64,000 bases of DNA. Origin: Allorhizobium paknamense. GTDB lineage: Bacteria > Pseudomonadota > Alphaproteobacteria > Rhizobiales > Rhizobiaceae. The notes beneath the pieces are model-generated. The model was not told where the DNA came from. It worked only from the letters and a program-made list of their open reading frames with translations, and did not search any database. This document shows positions 1 to 9,973 of this stretch, piece by piece. Position numbers and translations under genes: made by a program. The stretch covers positions 62,001 to 126,000 of the forward strand of contig NZ_JAUSWH010000012.1 in NCBI RefSeq assembly GCF_030815125.1. Direction: 5' to 3'. Every line of letters begins with the position of its first letter. The first letter of the stretch is position 1.

Positions 1-984
1 ACCATTGTCGAATTCATGGGAGAAAAGATAGCCAATATCCTTCTGGGTGGTGTTGAACTTGTTGTAATCGGGCTCGCCCAGGAAGGTGCCGATATCGAGG
101 TTCACGCCCTGCGGAATGCCGGTGGCGGGAGAGGTCTTGCGCTTGTTGTAATCGGTCAGCAGCGTGAACGAGGTGGAAGCATCCGGGCTGATGGTCAGCG
201 CCGGGGCCACATAGACGCGGTTGTCATTGGAATAGTCGCGGCCGAGATCCGCATTCTGCCACTTGGCGGTGACGCGGTAGCTGAACACGCCGTCCGGGTC
301 GATCGGCCCGCCGAAATCGGTGCCGGTTTCGACGTGATGATCGCCGAGCGTGGTATAGACCTCCGCATGCGGCGTATCCTGCGGGCGCTTGGTAATGGCG
401 TTGATCAGCCCGCCGGGGCTGTTCAGGCCGAACAGGCTGGAGGTGGAGCCTTTGAGCACCTCCACCCGCTCCAGCCCGTAAGGCTCGACGCGGGCCGCCG
501 TATACCAGGCCGGAATACGGGCATTCAGCCCGTCGCGATAGGTGCCGAGCGTGGTGGAATCGAAGCCGCGGATGCGGAAATAATCATAGCGGTCATCGGA
601 GCCGAACTCATCCGTCAGCACCCCCGCCGTGTAGGAAACCGCTTCCTGCAGATCGGTCACCTTGCGCTTTTCCAACTCCTTCACCGTCACCACCGAAACG
701 GCGGAGGGAATATCGATGATCGGCGTATCGGTCTTGGTGCCGGTCAGCGTCTCCTTGGCGACAATGCTGTCATCGGGGCCGACGGGCCTGCTGGTCTTGC
801 CGGTCACGACAATGGTCGGAAGATCGGTGACCCCATCTTCGGCAAGCGCCGGAAGGGTCAACAGGGGAAGGCCAAAACCTGCAAGACCGGCCAGCAAAGC
901 CGTGTGGCTGACCGATGCCCTAACCTTTAGACTCTTCTTCTGCGGTGCAATTCCTGTGCTCCGCATGTCCCTTCCGTCCGTCAT
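1..984 (-). CDS. TonB-dependent siderophore receptor (3' end outside window)
   Basis: This is the N-terminal 328 residues of an outer-membrane ferric-siderophore receptor; the rest lies beyond the left edge. The translation shows a signal peptide ending near LPALAED, a TonB-box-like stretch (LPTIVVTGK), then the plug domain with DIPSAVSVVTVKEL, RIRGFDSTTLGTYRDG, VEPYGLERVEVLKGSTSSL and GLNSPGGLINAITKRP, which are hallmarks of the FhuA/FpvA-like TonB-siderophore class. The first beta strands follow. The start at 984 has GAGGGG seven bases upstream; the in-frame ATG at 990 is too close to that site. The siderophore cannot be told from this part. Iron regulation is expected for the family, but I see no convincing operator. 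Confidence 0.9.
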   Translation of the reverse strand, partial: MTDGRDMRSTGIAPQKKSLKVRASVSHTALLAGLAGFGLPLLTLPALAEDGVTDLPTIVVTGKTSRPVGPDDSIVAKETLTGTKTDTPIIDIPSAVSVVTVKELEKRKVTDLQEAVSYTAGVLTDEFGSDDRYDYFRIRGFDSTTLGTYRDGLNARIPAWYTAARVEPYGLERVEVLKGSTSSLFGLNSPGGLINAITKRPQDTPHAEVYTTLGDHHVETGTDFGGPIDPDGVFSYRVTAKWQNADLGRDYSNDNRVYVAPALTISPDASTSFTLLTDYNKRKTSPATGIPQGVNLDIGTFLGEPDYNKFNTTQKDIGYLFSHEFDNG

Positions 985-1044
985 ATGCATTCCCCTCATG
1001 TCCTGATCGCGGCAATCCCGTCTGCCGCGACGCAATCGAGGGGG

Positions 1045-1072
1045 ACCATATTAACATGTGTAAAAGAGTCAA
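1045..1072 (-). promoter_or_regulatory. Possible sigma-70 promoter of the siderophore receptor
   Basis: On the minus strand TTGACT (1072-1067) is followed after 16 bases by TATGGT (1050-1045), about 60 bases before the receptor start codon. It is a reasonable -35/-10 pair but is not supported by a recognised iron-control box. Confidence 0.4.
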
Positions 1073-1100
1073 CTTTAAACTTGAGTTTTTCCCTGTAGTT

Positions 1101-2357
1101 TTAAGGGGTGGTTGTGATCTGCTCCAGATAGCGGTCCTGGCCGGCAATATGGTCGGCAATATACCGCGCATCGTGCCAGACGCCCCAGATGAAGCTGGAG
1201 GCCCGGCCGGAAAGCCAGGGCAGGCCGAGGAAATAGAGGCCTCTTTCGCTGGAAACGCCGCGCTGATGCCGGGGCTTTCCCGCCTCGTCGAAGGCGTCGA
1301 CCCGCAGCCAGCGATGATCGAAGGTAAAGCCTGTGGCCCAGATGATGGTGGTGATCCCCGCCTCCGCGAGGTGGAGGTCGTGCGGGGTGTTGGTCAGGCC
1401 GTCGAGGAGAGGGCCGATCTCCCGGGCTTGCGGTTCCTCCGGCAGGTCAAGACCGTTACGGGTGACAAAGGCATCGGCTTCGTCCAGCAAGGCGAGATAG
1501 CTTTGATCCCCCCGCTTGAGGTTCTCTTCAAGGTCCGAAGCCAGCAGAATCCTGCCATCCGCATAGCCGCGCACCGTGCCCAGCAGCCTCATGCCGCGTG
1601 CCGCCATGCGGCGAAAATCCACGGTCTCACCGCCGCGCGCGCCGCTGACGGCCATCGTCACATGCTGCTTGCCCGGTGTTTCAGCCTGTACGTCCCATTT
1701 GCCGAGCACGCCGAGCCACCAGGCGCAATCGAGACCGCGATACCGGCGCGGCGGGCGGCCATGCGGGCTGATGGAGAGATGGACGTCGCGTCCCGCCCGC
1801 AGCAGTTCATCGGCAATCTGCGCGCCGGAAGAGCCGGAGCCCACCACGAGCACCGCGCCCTCCGGCAGTTGCTGCGGATTGCGATAGGCGCTGGAATGAA
1901 GCTCGGTAATGCCGTTCAAGGGCGGAAGAAGGGCCGGAATGCTGGGTACCCGAAAAGGACCCGTGGCCACCACCACATTGCGCGCCGTCATGATCCCGTC
2001 CGAGGTTTCCATGCGAAAACCGGGACGGCCCGGAAGCCGCTCGGCGCCCGTCACCTCCACGCCGCACCGCACCGGCGCCTCATGCCGGCGCGCATAGGCT
2101 TCGAAATAATCCGCCACGCCCTCCTTGCCGACAAAGGACTGCGGATCACAAGGAAAGGCGAGGTCCGGAAAGCGATCATGCCAGGCCGGACCATTGGCCA
2201 CCAGCGAATCCCAGCGCGCCGTGCGCCAGCTTTCCGCAATCCGCCCCTTCTCCAGAACCAGATGCGGAACCCGATGGCGGCTGAGATGCGCGCTCATGGC
2301 AATCCCGGCCTGTCCCGCGCCAACAATCAACGTGTGCACATCTTCAGTGGCCATCAT
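1101..2357 (-). CDS. Flavin-containing monooxygenase-like FAD/NAD(P)H oxidoreductase
   Basis: A 418-residue flavoprotein of the CzcO/YUCCA-like monooxygenase group. The FAD-binding Rossmann motif GAGQAGIA is near residue 13, a WDSLVANGPAWHDRFPD segment follows, and the second nucleotide-binding motif VVGSGSSGAQIADEL lies near the middle, followed by the IIWATGF motif typical of the family. Such enzymes use NADPH and O2 to oxygenate a nucleophilic group or ketone; the substrate is unknown. AAAGGA lies three bases before the ATG at 2357 and six before the ATG at 2354, so the second start may be used. It is upstream of the siderophore receptor on the same strand. A siderophore N-hydroxylase role is possible but not shown. 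Confidence 0.8.
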   Translation of the reverse strand: MMATEDVHTLIVGAGQAGIAMSAHLSRHRVPHLVLEKGRIAESWRTARWDSLVANGPAWHDRFPDLAFPCDPQSFVGKEGVADYFEAYARRHEAPVRCGVEVTGAERLPGRPGFRMETSDGIMTARNVVVATGPFRVPSIPALLPPLNGITELHSSAYRNPQQLPEGAVLVVGSGSSGAQIADELLRAGRDVHLSISPHGRPPRRYRGLDCAWWLGVLGKWDVQAETPGKQHVTMAVSGARGGETVDFRRMAARGMRLLGTVRGYADGRILLASDLEENLKRGDQSYLALLDEADAFVTRNGLDLPEEPQAREIGPLLDGLTNTPHDLHLAEAGITTIIWATGFTFDHRWLRVDAFDEAGKPRHQRGVSSERGLYFLGLPWLSGRASSFIWGVWHDARYIADHIAGQDRYLEQITTTP

Positions 2358-2514
2358 CGATCCTTTCCCGGAATCACAAGTTCAGGGGCAAAAGATAGTC
2401 GGGAATGCGATGCAAAGGCGAGGGCGCGCGGCGTGGTGCCGATCTGGTAAAAATCCGGGACGGCACATAGCAGTCGTAGGCTGCATGTCGTATTTCAGAA
2501 AACTTCCTGGAAAA

Positions 2515-2591
2515 TGGTAGCGGGAGGCGGACTTGAACCGCCGACCTTGGGGTTATGAATCCCACGCTCTAACCACCTGAGCTATCCCGCC
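2515..2591 (-). tRNA. tRNA-Met(CAT), elongator
   Basis: A 77-base cloverleaf with encoded CCA. The acceptor stem pairs GGCGGGA with TCCCGCT (one G-U), the D-arm has GCTCAGGTGGTTAGAGC, the anticodon loop is ATTCATAAC giving anticodon CAT, and the T-arm contains GGTTCAAGTCC. The acceptor and anticodon stems resemble elongator Met rather than Ile2 or initiator tRNA (the first pair is G-U, without the mismatch of initiators). Confidence 0.95.
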
Positions 2592-2642
2592 ACACGGCAC
2601 ATAAAGGCTTGCGGTCGAAAGCCGTCCGATGTGATGGGCGGC

Positions 2643-2671
2643 TTATAAGGCTTGGCTTGGCGCAAAGTCAA
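2643..2671 (-). promoter_or_regulatory. Promoter of tRNA-Met
   Basis: On the minus strand TTGACT (2671-2666), a 17-base spacer and TTATAA (2648-2643) form a close match to a housekeeping promoter. Transcription would start about 45 bases before the mature tRNA 5' end. Confidence 0.65.
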
Positions 2672-2726
2672 GCGGGCAGTGCCAAAAAAGCCGTAAGACT
2701 GGCAAGTCTTTGTGAGGCTTTGGTTT

Positions 2727-3923
2727 TCAGGCAGCGGCGGGGCTGGCGAGCAGGGCTTTCAACGCCGCTTCCGCATCCGATTGCCGCTCCGAGCGGTCGA
2801 TGAAGCCGCCGCCATAGACGCGGGCGTCTGCGCCGGGGGCGGAATAGAGCACGCAGGCCTGGCCAGAGGCAATGCCTGCCTCGCCAAGATCGAGATCGAC
2901 ATAAACGCCGTTTTCATCGGCATGCAGGGTCGCCGGGGCAGGCGGTCTGGTGGAGCGCACCTTGGCGAAGCAGGCAAAGCCCTCCCTTGCCTCGTCTTGC
3001 AGCGGGCGGTCTCCCAGCCAGTTGATGTCGCGCAGATAGACGCGGTGGGTTTCCAGTGCCTCGCGCGGCCCGACGATGACGCGGCGCGAGCGGGCATCGA
3101 GATAGATGACGTAAAGCGGTTCGCCGGTGGCGACGCCAAGCCCCTTGCGCTGGCCGATCGTGTAGTGAAGGATGCCGTCATGCTGGCCGAGCACCCGGCC
3201 ATCGAGATGCACGATCTCGCCCGCCAGCGCCGAATTCGGCTTCAGCTTGGTGATGATATCGGCATATTTGCCCTGCGGCACGAAACAGATGTCCTGGCTG
3301 TCGGCCTTCTGCGCCACGACCAGGCCCATTTCCTCGGCGAGCCTGCGGGTTTCGGCCTTGGACATCTCTCCCAGTGGAAAGCGCAGATAATCGATCTGCT
3401 CCTGCGTGGTGGCAAAGAGGAAATAGCTCTGGTCGCGCTCGCTGTCGATCGGACGGAACAGCGCCCGATGGCCGGGATTTCCCGGCAGGGCCATGGATTT
3501 CGAGCGGATATAGTGGCCGGTCGCCAGCGCATCGGCCCCCAGTTCGCGGGCGGTCACCAGAAGATCGGCGAATTTGACCGTCTGGTTGCAGGCTACGCAG
3601 GGAATGGGCGTTTCGCCTGCAATATAGCTTTCCATGAAAGGATTGATGACCGTATCGCGGAAGCGCTGCTCATAATCCAGCACGTAATGGGGAATGCCAA
3701 GCGTTTCGCACACCCGGCGCGCATCGTCGATATCCTGGCCCGCGCAGCAGGAACCTGCCCGGTGTACGGCGGCGCCATGGTCGTAAAGCTGCAGCGTGAT
3801 GCCGAGAACGTCATAACCTTCCCGCTTCAGAAGGCCCGCCACAACGGAACTGTCGACGCCGCCCGACATGGCAACGACAACGCGCGTATCTTCCGGCTTC
3901 TTGTCAAAATCCAGCGTATTCAC
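2727..3923 (-). CDS. mnmA: tRNA-specific 2-thiouridylase MnmA
   Basis: MnmA activates U34 of Lys/Glu/Gln tRNAs with ATP and inserts sulfur to make s2U34 in the cytoplasm. The 398-residue protein has the PP-loop SGGVDSS near residue 20, the [11 protein letters not shown] segment, the first catalytic cysteine region [11 protein letters not shown], the second in [12 protein letters not shown], and the C-terminal beta-barrel. I use the GTG at 3923 (VNTLDFDKK), which matches the usual rhizobial N-terminus; the frame stays open upstream to 4046 but that extension does not look like protein. It lies 143 bases after the FGGY kinase on the same strand and may be read through from the polyol operon, though the functions are unrelated. 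Confidence 0.95.
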   Translation of the reverse strand: MNTLDFDKKPEDTRVVVAMSGGVDSSVVAGLLKREGYDVLGITLQLYDHGAAVHRAGSCCAGQDIDDARRVCETLGIPHYVLDYEQRFRDTVINPFMESYIAGETPIPCVACNQTVKFADLLVTARELGADALATGHYIRSKSMALPGNPGHRALFRPIDSERDQSYFLFATTQEQIDYLRFPLGEMSKAETRRLAEEMGLVVAQKADSQDICFVPQGKYADIITKLKPNSALAGEIVHLDGRVLGQHDGILHYTIGQRKGLGVATGEPLYVIYLDARSRRVIVGPREALETHRVYLRDINWLGDRPLQDEAREGFACFAKVRSTRPPAPATLHADENGVYVDLDLGEAGIASGQACVLYSAPGADARVYGGGFIDRSERQSDAEAALKALLASPAAA

Positions 3924-4066
3924 GAAGACGATCTCTTTATTGATGCATTCCGGCACGCGGCGTCGTGATGTGTCCGGCCATGCCAAGCGTGTCGCCGGGT
4001 TGCAGCGGCTTCTTGCTTGAGGATATAGAAAGGAAAGCCCTTGCATGCAAGGCCGCTTGCTGCGCC

Positions 4067-5644
4067 TTACAGTGTCCGCAGTTCTTCGCGGTGGCGTTGC
4101 ATCAGCAAAAAGCGGGCGTAATCGCCGTCATAACTTGCCCGGCGCGCCGGATTGGGCGCAATGATGCGGCCTCTTGGCCCCATGGCCTGACCGGCCGCGG
4201 CAAGGCTTGCATAAATGTCGCCTGCGGTGGCGGCGTTCATGGCGGTGCCGATCAGGACGGCATCCGTTTCCTCGGCCACCACCAGTTCGCAGCCCGTGGC
4301 GTCGGCGTAAAGCTCCACCAGCAAGGGGTTTTTCACATGGCCGCCGGTCAGATGCAGCCGGGGCAGGGGTGTCTTGCCGCCGGTCATCACCTCCAGAATC
4401 TGGCGAATACCGAGGGCAATGCCCACACAGGCCCGCCAATAAAGGCGGCACAGGCCGTCAAAGGAGGCATCCAGCGTCAGCCCGCTCACCACGCCGGTCA
4501 GCGTCGGATCGGCAAAGGGTGAGCGATTGCCGTGAAAATCCGGCAGCACGTTCAGCTTGGCGGCAAACGCGGGTCCTTCCTCGGCTCTCAGTGCCTGAAT
4601 GCGGTCAATCACCCGGCGGTGCAGCGCCGTCACCGGCTCACCGCCTTCGGCATGGATGCGCAGGAGATGGTTGAGGAGCGCGCCGGTGGCGGATTGCCCG
4701 GCCTCCACCAGCCAGAGATCGGGAAAGATTGCCTCATAATACGGCCCCCAGAGGCTGTGACCGAAAACCGGTTCGCGCCCCAGCGCAATCAGGCAACTGG
4801 AGGTTCCGGCAATCAGCGCCACCTGCGCCTCGTCGCGGGCGCCAAGATCCGCCGCGCCCAGCACGCCCAGCGCCCCGGCATAGGCATCCACCATGCCGGC
4901 GGCCACCTTGACGGCAGTGGAAAGGCCAAGCTCGGCGGCCACCGCCTCGCTCAACGTGCCGACGGCGGCCCCGACGGCATGGGCCTCTTCCGGCAGGCCG
5001 CCCTTTTCCGGCAGGTCGGCAAGCCCGGCAAGGGCCAGAAAATCGCGTTGCCAGCCGGGTTTGGCATGACCGAAAAACGTCCATTTCGAAGTGAGCGTGC
5101 AGAGCGAGCGGGCGGTGGAGCCGGTGGCCCGCCAGGTGAGAAAATCCGCCAGATCGAAGAATTGTCCGCCTTCGGCCCACAGGTCCGGCCTGTGCGTCTT
5201 CAGCCACATCAGCTTGGGAATTTCCGCCTCCGGCGACATGACCTTGCCGGTATGCCGGAGCACGGGATGGTCAAGTGCTGAACAGCGCTGCGCCTCTGCC
5301 TTGGCGCGATGATCGAGCCAGGCGATGGTATCGAAGCGGCGGTTCCCTTCCGTCCGCAGCGCAAGCTGCGATCCGTCCCGGCGACGCAGGACAAGCGAGC
5401 AGGTGGCATCGAAGCCGATGGCGCCGATCCTTGCCGCCTCAAGGCGGGACCCTTCAAGCGCTGCCCGGATGGCGGTGACACAGGCGGCCCAGATATCCTC
5501 GGAATCATGCTCGCCCAGATCGTCGCGCGGGCGCGCGAGAATAATCGGATGCTCCGCCCGGAAGAGCAGCACACCTTCGGGCGACACCACGCCCGCCCGC
5601 GCGCTGCCGGTTCCGACATCCACCGCAATCACATGATCCTGCAT
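4067..5644 (-). CDS. FGGY-family pentulose kinase (D-ribulokinase-like)
   Basis: A 525-residue FGGY carbohydrate kinase that phosphorylates a ketose with ATP. The N-terminal motif [13 protein letters not shown] is typical of the ribulose/pentulose branch of the family. The second phosphate-binding motif [13 protein letters not shown] is near residue 430, and [13 protein letters not shown] lies in the middle. It is the last gene of the polyol operon, where ribitol, arabitol, sorbitol or mannitol dehydrogenases produce ketoses that it would phosphorylate; D-ribulose or D-xylulose are the likeliest substrates. The start at 5644 ([11 protein letters not shown]) is preferred because the upstream in-frame stretch is repeat-flanked and unlike protein. 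Confidence 0.85.
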   Translation of the reverse strand: MQDHVIAVDVGTGSARAGVVSPEGVLLFRAEHPIILARPRDDLGEHDSEDIWAACVTAIRAALEGSRLEAARIGAIGFDATCSLVLRRRDGSQLALRTEGNRRFDTIAWLDHRAKAEAQRCSALDHPVLRHTGKVMSPEAEIPKLMWLKTHRPDLWAEGGQFFDLADFLTWRATGSTARSLCTLTSKWTFFGHAKPGWQRDFLALAGLADLPEKGGLPEEAHAVGAAVGTLSEAVAAELGLSTAVKVAAGMVDAYAGALGVLGAADLGARDEAQVALIAGTSSCLIALGREPVFGHSLWGPYYEAIFPDLWLVEAGQSATGALLNHLLRIHAEGGEPVTALHRRVIDRIQALRAEEGPAFAAKLNVLPDFHGNRSPFADPTLTGVVSGLTLDASFDGLCRLYWRACVGIALGIRQILEVMTGGKTPLPRLHLTGGHVKNPLLVELYADATGCELVVAEETDAVLIGTAMNAATAGDIYASLAAAGQAMGPRGRIIAPNPARRASYDGDYARFLLMQRHREELRTL

Positions 5645-5688
5645 GCCGATCTGTTTCCGTCCCTGAAACGATTGATTCTTTGTTTGCC

Positions 5689-5800
5689 GCATTTCCAGAG
5701 GGAAAACCGCAACTGCACTTTTCCTGGAAATGCTCTCAGTTTTGTTTTTTACGCATTTCCGGACGGAAAACCGCGACTACACTTTTCCTGGAAATGCTCT
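5689..5800. repeat. RIME-type repeat, two copies in tandem
   Basis: Two copies (about 5689-5736 and 5753-5800) of the 48-base palindromic unit that begins GCATTTCC, carries the core GGACGGAAAACCG and ends CACTTTTCCTGGAAATGC. This matches the rhizobial intergenic mosaic element family (RIME). It fills the gap between the kinase and the HAD phosphatase. Confidence 0.8.
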
Positions 5801-5830
5801 CTCGTCTTCCGCATGATCGAAACCGCTTTA

Positions 5831-6502
5831 TCAGACAAATTGAAGCAAGTCGGTCATGACGTCAAATTTGGCGTCCGGAGAGAGCACGTCAATGGTCTGA
5901 TGATGGCGCTCGCCAACGGCATGGCTGCCGCCGCAAAAGGCAAGCGCCCGCATGCCCGCCGCCTTTGCCGCCATGATCCCGGCGGGACTATCCTCCACCA
6001 CCACGCAATGCGCCGGCTCCACCCCCATTTGCGCGGCGGCATGCAGGAAAAGGTCCGGCGCGGGCTTGCCGTTCTTCACCATGGTGGCGCTGAAGATATG
6101 CGGCTCGAAGCGGTGGAGAAGCCCGGTGACGGAGAGGGAGAGCTGAATGCGTTCGGGGTTGGAGGAGGAGGCGACGCAACGGGCAATGCCTTCAGCCTCC
6201 AGCGCGTCCAGCGCGCTGGAAAGACCTTCGATTGCCTTCAGGTCCTGGCGAAATCGCTGAAACAGATCCTCGCGCATTCCGGTGAGAAAACCCTCATCGA
6301 TGGAAAGTGAAAACTGCTCTTTCGCCGTTTCCACCACGGTCGCCATGCTGCGGCCGAGGAAGTTTTCATAGACATAGGCATCGTCGATCCCGACACCCGC
6401 CTTGCGGAAGGCGGCCACCAGTACCTCGACGGAAATCGGCTCGCTGTCCACCAGCACGCCGTCGCAATCGAAAATCACCAGCTGTGTCGCCGGTCGGTGC
6501 AT
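5831..6502 (-). CDS. HAD-superfamily phosphatase, beta-phosphoglucomutase-like
   Basis: A 223-residue haloacid dehalogenase-like hydrolase. Motif I is FDCDGVLVDSE (nucleophile Asp), motif II is ASSSN, and motif III/IV is VVVEDSPAGIMAAKAAGM. The helical cap between residues 15 and 85 is the alpha-helical type found in sugar-phosphate phosphatases and beta-phosphoglucomutases. It sits in the smo/mtlK polyol operon between the mannitol dehydrogenase and the FGGY kinase, so a sugar or polyol phosphate is a sensible substrate. The start at 6502 (MHRPATQ) has AAAGGGG just upstream. The same gene occurs in this position in the Sinorhizobium smo operon, as I recall it. Confidence 0.85.
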   Translation of the reverse strand: MHRPATQLVIFDCDGVLVDSEPISVEVLVAAFRKAGVGIDDAYVYENFLGRSMATVVETAKEQFSLSIDEGFLTGMREDLFQRFRQDLKAIEGLSSALDALEAEGIARCVASSSNPERIQLSLSVTGLLHRFEPHIFSATMVKNGKPAPDLFLHAAAQMGVEPAHCVVVEDSPAGIMAAKAAGMRALAFCGGSHAVGERHHQTIDVLSPDAKFDVMTDLLQFV

Positions 6503-6518
6503 GGCCGCCCCTTTGTTC

Positions 6519-6668
6519 AGAGCGTTTCCGTGTTTCATGGAAACGCTCAAACTCTCTGTTTTGACGCATTCCCGGACGGAAAACCGCTACACACTTTTCC
6601 TGGGAATGCTGTTTTTTGGTTCACGCATTCCCGGACGGAAAACCGCTACGCACTTTTCCTGGGAATGC
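6519..6668. repeat. Composite RIME-type repeat
   Basis: A short outer palindrome (AGCGTTTCC...GGAAACGCT, 6521-6548) is followed by two RIME cores (about 6570-6610 and 6624-6668), each with the central GGACGGAAAACCGCTAC and ending CTTTTCCTGGGAATGCT. The element stops directly at the stop codon of the mannitol dehydrogenase gene. Confidence 0.8.
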
Positions 6669-8153
6669 TTATTTCCCCAACGCCCCATCAAGATAGCGTT
6701 GCAATGTTTCCGCCGTGCCATGGGTGCGAAGCGAGGTCAAGGCCTCGGTAAAGCGCTGCCGGAACAGCGGGTTTTGCCCGACCGCCCCGAAAATATCGTC
6801 CAGACCGAGGAAGACCAGCGGATCGTTGCGGCTGGCGAGCGCCGTCTTTTGCAGGCGCTCAGCGCTGGCGTCGTTGAAGACGATAGCCTTGCCGCTGTCG
6901 GACGTGCCTTCGAAATAGCGGCACCACAGCGCCGAAACCAGCGCCAGCCCCTTGACGTCCAGCCCCTTGGCCAGACGGTCCGCCGTAGACGGCAGGATGA
7001 ATTTCGGCTGCCGGTTGGACCCGTCCTGGGCGAGACGCGGGATGGTGTCGCCAATCTTCGGGTTGGAAAAACGCGCTTCGATCAGCGTCGCATAGTCCTG
7101 CAGGCTGGTATTAGGCACCGGCGGCACCACGGGAATGATTTCCTCATGGGTCAGCTTGGCCAGGAAGGCGCGGATCAGCGGGTTTTCCATGGCCTCATGC
7201 ACGAAGTGAATGTCCATCAGCGAGGCCGGATAGGCAATCGCCGCATGGCCACCATTGAGGATGCGTAGCTTCATCAGCTCATAGGGCGCGACATCCGGCA
7301 CGAAGGTCACACCGACCTCTTCGAAGGCCGGACGGCCCAGCGGAAACTTGTCTTCCAGCACCCATTGCTTGAACTCTTCGCAAAAGACCGGCCATTGATC
7401 CTCGATGCCATAGGTGTCGCGGGTGATCGCCACCTCGCGCTCGCCGGTGGCGGGGGTGATCCGGTCCACCATGGCATTGGGGAAGGCGACGTTTTCGTGG
7501 ATCCAGTGGGCAAAATCCGGGTCCGAGAGCTTTGCAAGCCCGGTCACGGTTGCTTCCGTCACCTCGCCATTGCCGGGAATATTGTCGCAGCACATCACGG
7601 TAAAGGGCGGATGGCCCGCCGCGCGACGACGCTTCAGCCCGGCGATGATCAGGCCGAACACGGTTTTCGGCTGGTCGGGATGGCTCGCATCCGCCATAAT
7701 GGCCGGATGTTTGGGATCGAACTTGCCGGTGGCGGGATCGATGAAATAGCCGCCTTCGGTAATGGTGAGCGAGACGATGCGGGTTGCCGGATCGGCAAGT
7801 TTGGCGATGATGGCCCCAAACTCGGGGGCAGCGATGAAGTCCACCATCGGACCGGTAACGGTGGCGGCACTTTTTGCCACATCCTGCTCCACCACCGTGG
7901 TCAGGTAATCCTGCGCGGCTAGCTTTTCCTTCATCTTCGCGTCAGAGGGCAGCACGCCCGCGCCGATGATCGCGAAATCGAGGTTTTTGCCCTGATTGAA
8001 CAGCTCATGCAGGTAGATGGCCTGATGGGCGCGATGAAAATTGCCCACGCCGAAATGCAGGATGCCGGGGGTGAGGCTTTCGCGCGTGTAAGCGGGAATG
8101 GCCGCCTGGGCGGCAGCGTCTTTCAGGGTGGCAAGCGATAATTTGACGGTCAT
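6669..8153 (-). CDS. mtlK: Mannitol/polyol 2-dehydrogenase (long-chain dehydrogenase)
   Basis: A 494-residue, NAD-dependent polyol dehydrogenase that oxidises D-mannitol (and often arabitol or sorbitol) to the ketose. The N-terminal GILHFGVGNFHRAHQA motif marks the mannitol dehydrogenase Rossmann domain. The catalytic K-x4-N-x2-H signature appears as KLRILNGGH near residue 300. Length and motifs fit the Pseudomonas/Rhodobacter MtlK type rather than the short MtlD type. It lies 30 bases downstream of smoS in the polyol operon. The product would be fructose or another ketose feeding the downstream kinase. Confidence 0.93.
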   Translation of the reverse strand: MTVKLSLATLKDAAAQAAIPAYTRESLTPGILHFGVGNFHRAHQAIYLHELFNQGKNLDFAIIGAGVLPSDAKMKEKLAAQDYLTTVVEQDVAKSAATVTGPMVDFIAAPEFGAIIAKLADPATRIVSLTITEGGYFIDPATGKFDPKHPAIMADASHPDQPKTVFGLIIAGLKRRRAAGHPPFTVMCCDNIPGNGEVTEATVTGLAKLSDPDFAHWIHENVAFPNAMVDRITPATGEREVAITRDTYGIEDQWPVFCEEFKQWVLEDKFPLGRPAFEEVGVTFVPDVAPYELMKLRILNGGHAAIAYPASLMDIHFVHEAMENPLIRAFLAKLTHEEIIPVVPPVPNTSLQDYATLIEARFSNPKIGDTIPRLAQDGSNRQPKFILPSTADRLAKGLDVKGLALVSALWCRYFEGTSDSGKAIVFNDASAERLQKTALASRNDPLVFLGLDDIFGAVGQNPLFRQRFTEALTSLRTHGTAETLQRYLDGALGK

Positions 8154-8183
8154 GGGATTCTGTCCTGAAATGGAATAATGCTG

Positions 8184-8960
8184 TCAGCTCATCCAGTTGC
8201 CGCCATCGACATTGTATGTCTGGGCGACGATGTAATCGGCGTCGGGCGAGGCGAGGAAAATCGCCATGCCGGTGAGATCTTGGGCTGTGCCCATGCGGCC
8301 ATAGGGCACGGCTTCGCCCACCAGCTTTTTCTTCTCGCCGAGGGGACGGTTTTCATAGCGGGCAAACAGCGCATCGACGCCGTCCCAATGCTCGCCATCC
8401 ACCACGCCGGGGGCAATGGCGTTGACATTGATGCCGTGCTTGATCAGGTCGAGACCGGCTGATTGGGTGAGCGAAATGATCGCCGCTTTGGTGGCGCAGT
8501 AGACCGCCACCAGCGCTTCTCCCCGGCGGCCCGCCTGGCTCGCCATATTGATGATCTTGCCGCCCTTGCCGCGCGCGATCATCGCCTTGGCTGCCGCTTG
8601 AAGCATGAAGAGCGAGCCCGCGACATTGATGGAAAACAGTGTATCATAGCTCTGGCGGGTGATCTCGACGATGGGTGCGAGATCGAAAAGTGCTGCATTG
8701 TTGATCAGGATATCGATGCCGCCGGTCTTTTCCTCAACGGCGCGGATGGCGGCGTCGATGCTGTCCTGCTTCGTCACGTCGAGATGCACGGCATAGGCCT
8801 GCGGGCCGATCTCCCGCGCCGTCTCCTCAGCCCGTTCCAGATTGATGTCGGCGATGGCGACGGTTGCGCCTTCGCGCACATAGGCTTCCGCGAAAGCGCG
8901 GCCAATGCCCCGCGCCGATCCGGTGATCAGCGCCGATTTGCCCTGAAGACGACCCGTCAT
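8184..8960 (-). CDS. smoS: Sorbitol dehydrogenase, short-chain dehydrogenase family
   Basis: A 258-residue short-chain dehydrogenase/reductase that oxidises D-sorbitol to fructose (or galactitol/L-iditol in relatives) with NAD. The cofactor motif TGSARGIG is near residue 13, NNAA near residue 88, a catalytic Ser in INMASQAG, and the active-site YCATK near residue 153. Its ATG overlaps the stop of smoK by four bases (ATGA), implying translational coupling. The operon position just after the ABC transporter genes is that of SmoS in Rhodobacter and rhizobia. Confidence 0.93.
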   Translation of the reverse strand: MTGRLQGKSALITGSARGIGRAFAEAYVREGATVAIADINLERAEETAREIGPQAYAVHLDVTKQDSIDAAIRAVEEKTGGIDILINNAALFDLAPIVEITRQSYDTLFSINVAGSLFMLQAAAKAMIARGKGGKIINMASQAGRRGEALVAVYCATKAAIISLTQSAGLDLIKHGINVNAIAPGVVDGEHWDGVDALFARYENRPLGEKKKLVGEAVPYGRMGTAQDLTGMAIFLASPDADYIVAQTYNVDGGNWMS

Positions 8961-9955
8961 GCTGCCATTCCCTTGTCATTGAAGCGGTGGATGCGGCTTG
9001 CATCCGGGGTGATGAAAACAGTTTCGCCATGGCGAACCGGAAAATCGCCCCCGGCGCGCGCCGTGATCGGGCCGATCCCCTCGACATCGGCATGCAGGAA
9101 GGTGTCGGAGCCCAGATGTTCGGCAATCGTCACCTTGCCCTTCCAGGCGCCTTCCGTGGTGGAAAGCGTCACATGTTCCGGGCGGATGCCGATGGTGTGC
9201 GCCCCATGCTGCTGGGCGACGGAGCCGGAAATCAGGTTCATTTTCGGGGAGCCGATAAAGCCCGCGACGAACAGGTTGGCCGGATTGCGGTATAGCTCCA
9301 GCGGCGAGCCGACCTGCTCGATATTGCCGCGATTGAGCACGACGATCTTGTCGGCCATAGTCATGGCTTCCACCTGGTCATGGGTGACATAGATGGAGGT
9401 TGCGCCAAGCTTCTGGTGCAGTTCGGAGATTTCCAGCCGCATGTTGACGCGCAGCGCCGCATCGAGGTTGGAGAGCGGCTCATCGAACAGGAAGCAGCGC
9501 GGCGAGCGCACGATGGCCCGGCCAATGGCGACACGCTGGCGCTGGCCGCCCGAGAGCTGACGCGGCTTGCGGTCGAGATAATCAGTCAGGTTCAGGATGC
9601 GGGCGGCATCCGTCACCTTGCGGTCGATCTCGGCCTTGTCCATGCCCGCCATTTTCAGCGGAAAGCCGATATTGGAGCGCACACTCATATGCGGATAAAG
9701 CGCATAGGACTGAAACACCATGGCAAGGCCGCGCTCGGAGGGTTTCTTGTCGGTGGCATCCGCCCCGTCGATCAGGATCTTGCCGCCGGAAATATCCTCC
9801 AGCCCGGCGATCAGCCTGAGCAGGGTGGACTTGCCGCAGCCGGACGGACCGACAAAGACGACGAATTCGCCATTGTTGATCTCGAGATTGATATTCGGAA
9901 TGACCTTGGCTTCGCCGAAAGTCTTCGAAACATTTTGCAGGGTAATGCTGCCCAT
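8957..9955 (-). CDS. smoK: Polyol ABC transporter ATP-binding protein
   Basis: A 332-residue ATPase of the MalK/UgpC subfamily that powers polyol import from the inner face of the membrane. Walker A is GPSGCGKST (residue 37 on), the Q-loop follows, the signature is [14 protein letters not shown], Walker B is [13 protein letters not shown], and the H-loop is [11 protein letters not shown]. The C-terminal third is the TOBE-type regulatory domain with [10 protein letters not shown]. It lies between smoG and smoS in the operon. Confidence 0.95.
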   Translation of the reverse strand: MGSITLQNVSKTFGEAKVIPNINLEINNGEFVVFVGPSGCGKSTLLRLIAGLEDISGGKILIDGADATDKKPSERGLAMVFQSYALYPHMSVRSNIGFPLKMAGMDKAEIDRKVTDAARILNLTDYLDRKPRQLSGGQRQRVAIGRAIVRSPRCFLFDEPLSNLDAALRVNMRLEISELHQKLGATSIYVTHDQVEAMTMADKIVVLNRGNIEQVGSPLELYRNPANLFVAGFIGSPKMNLISGSVAQQHGAHTIGIRPEHVTLSTTEGAWKGKVTIAEHLGSDTFLHADVEGIGPITARAGGDFPVRHGETVFITPDASRIHRFNDKGMAA

Positions 9956-9973
9956 GGGTTACATTCCTTATAT

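Noticed and set aside
1051..1072. RirA/Irr-type iron box before the siderophore receptor
   Set aside because: The sequence around the promoter does not form the inverted repeat expected for either regulator.
5309..6310. A 333-codon plus-strand frame across the kinase, repeats and HAD phosphatase
   Set aside because: It reads through RIME copies (giving peptides such as FPDGKPRLHFSW) and the antisense of two real genes.
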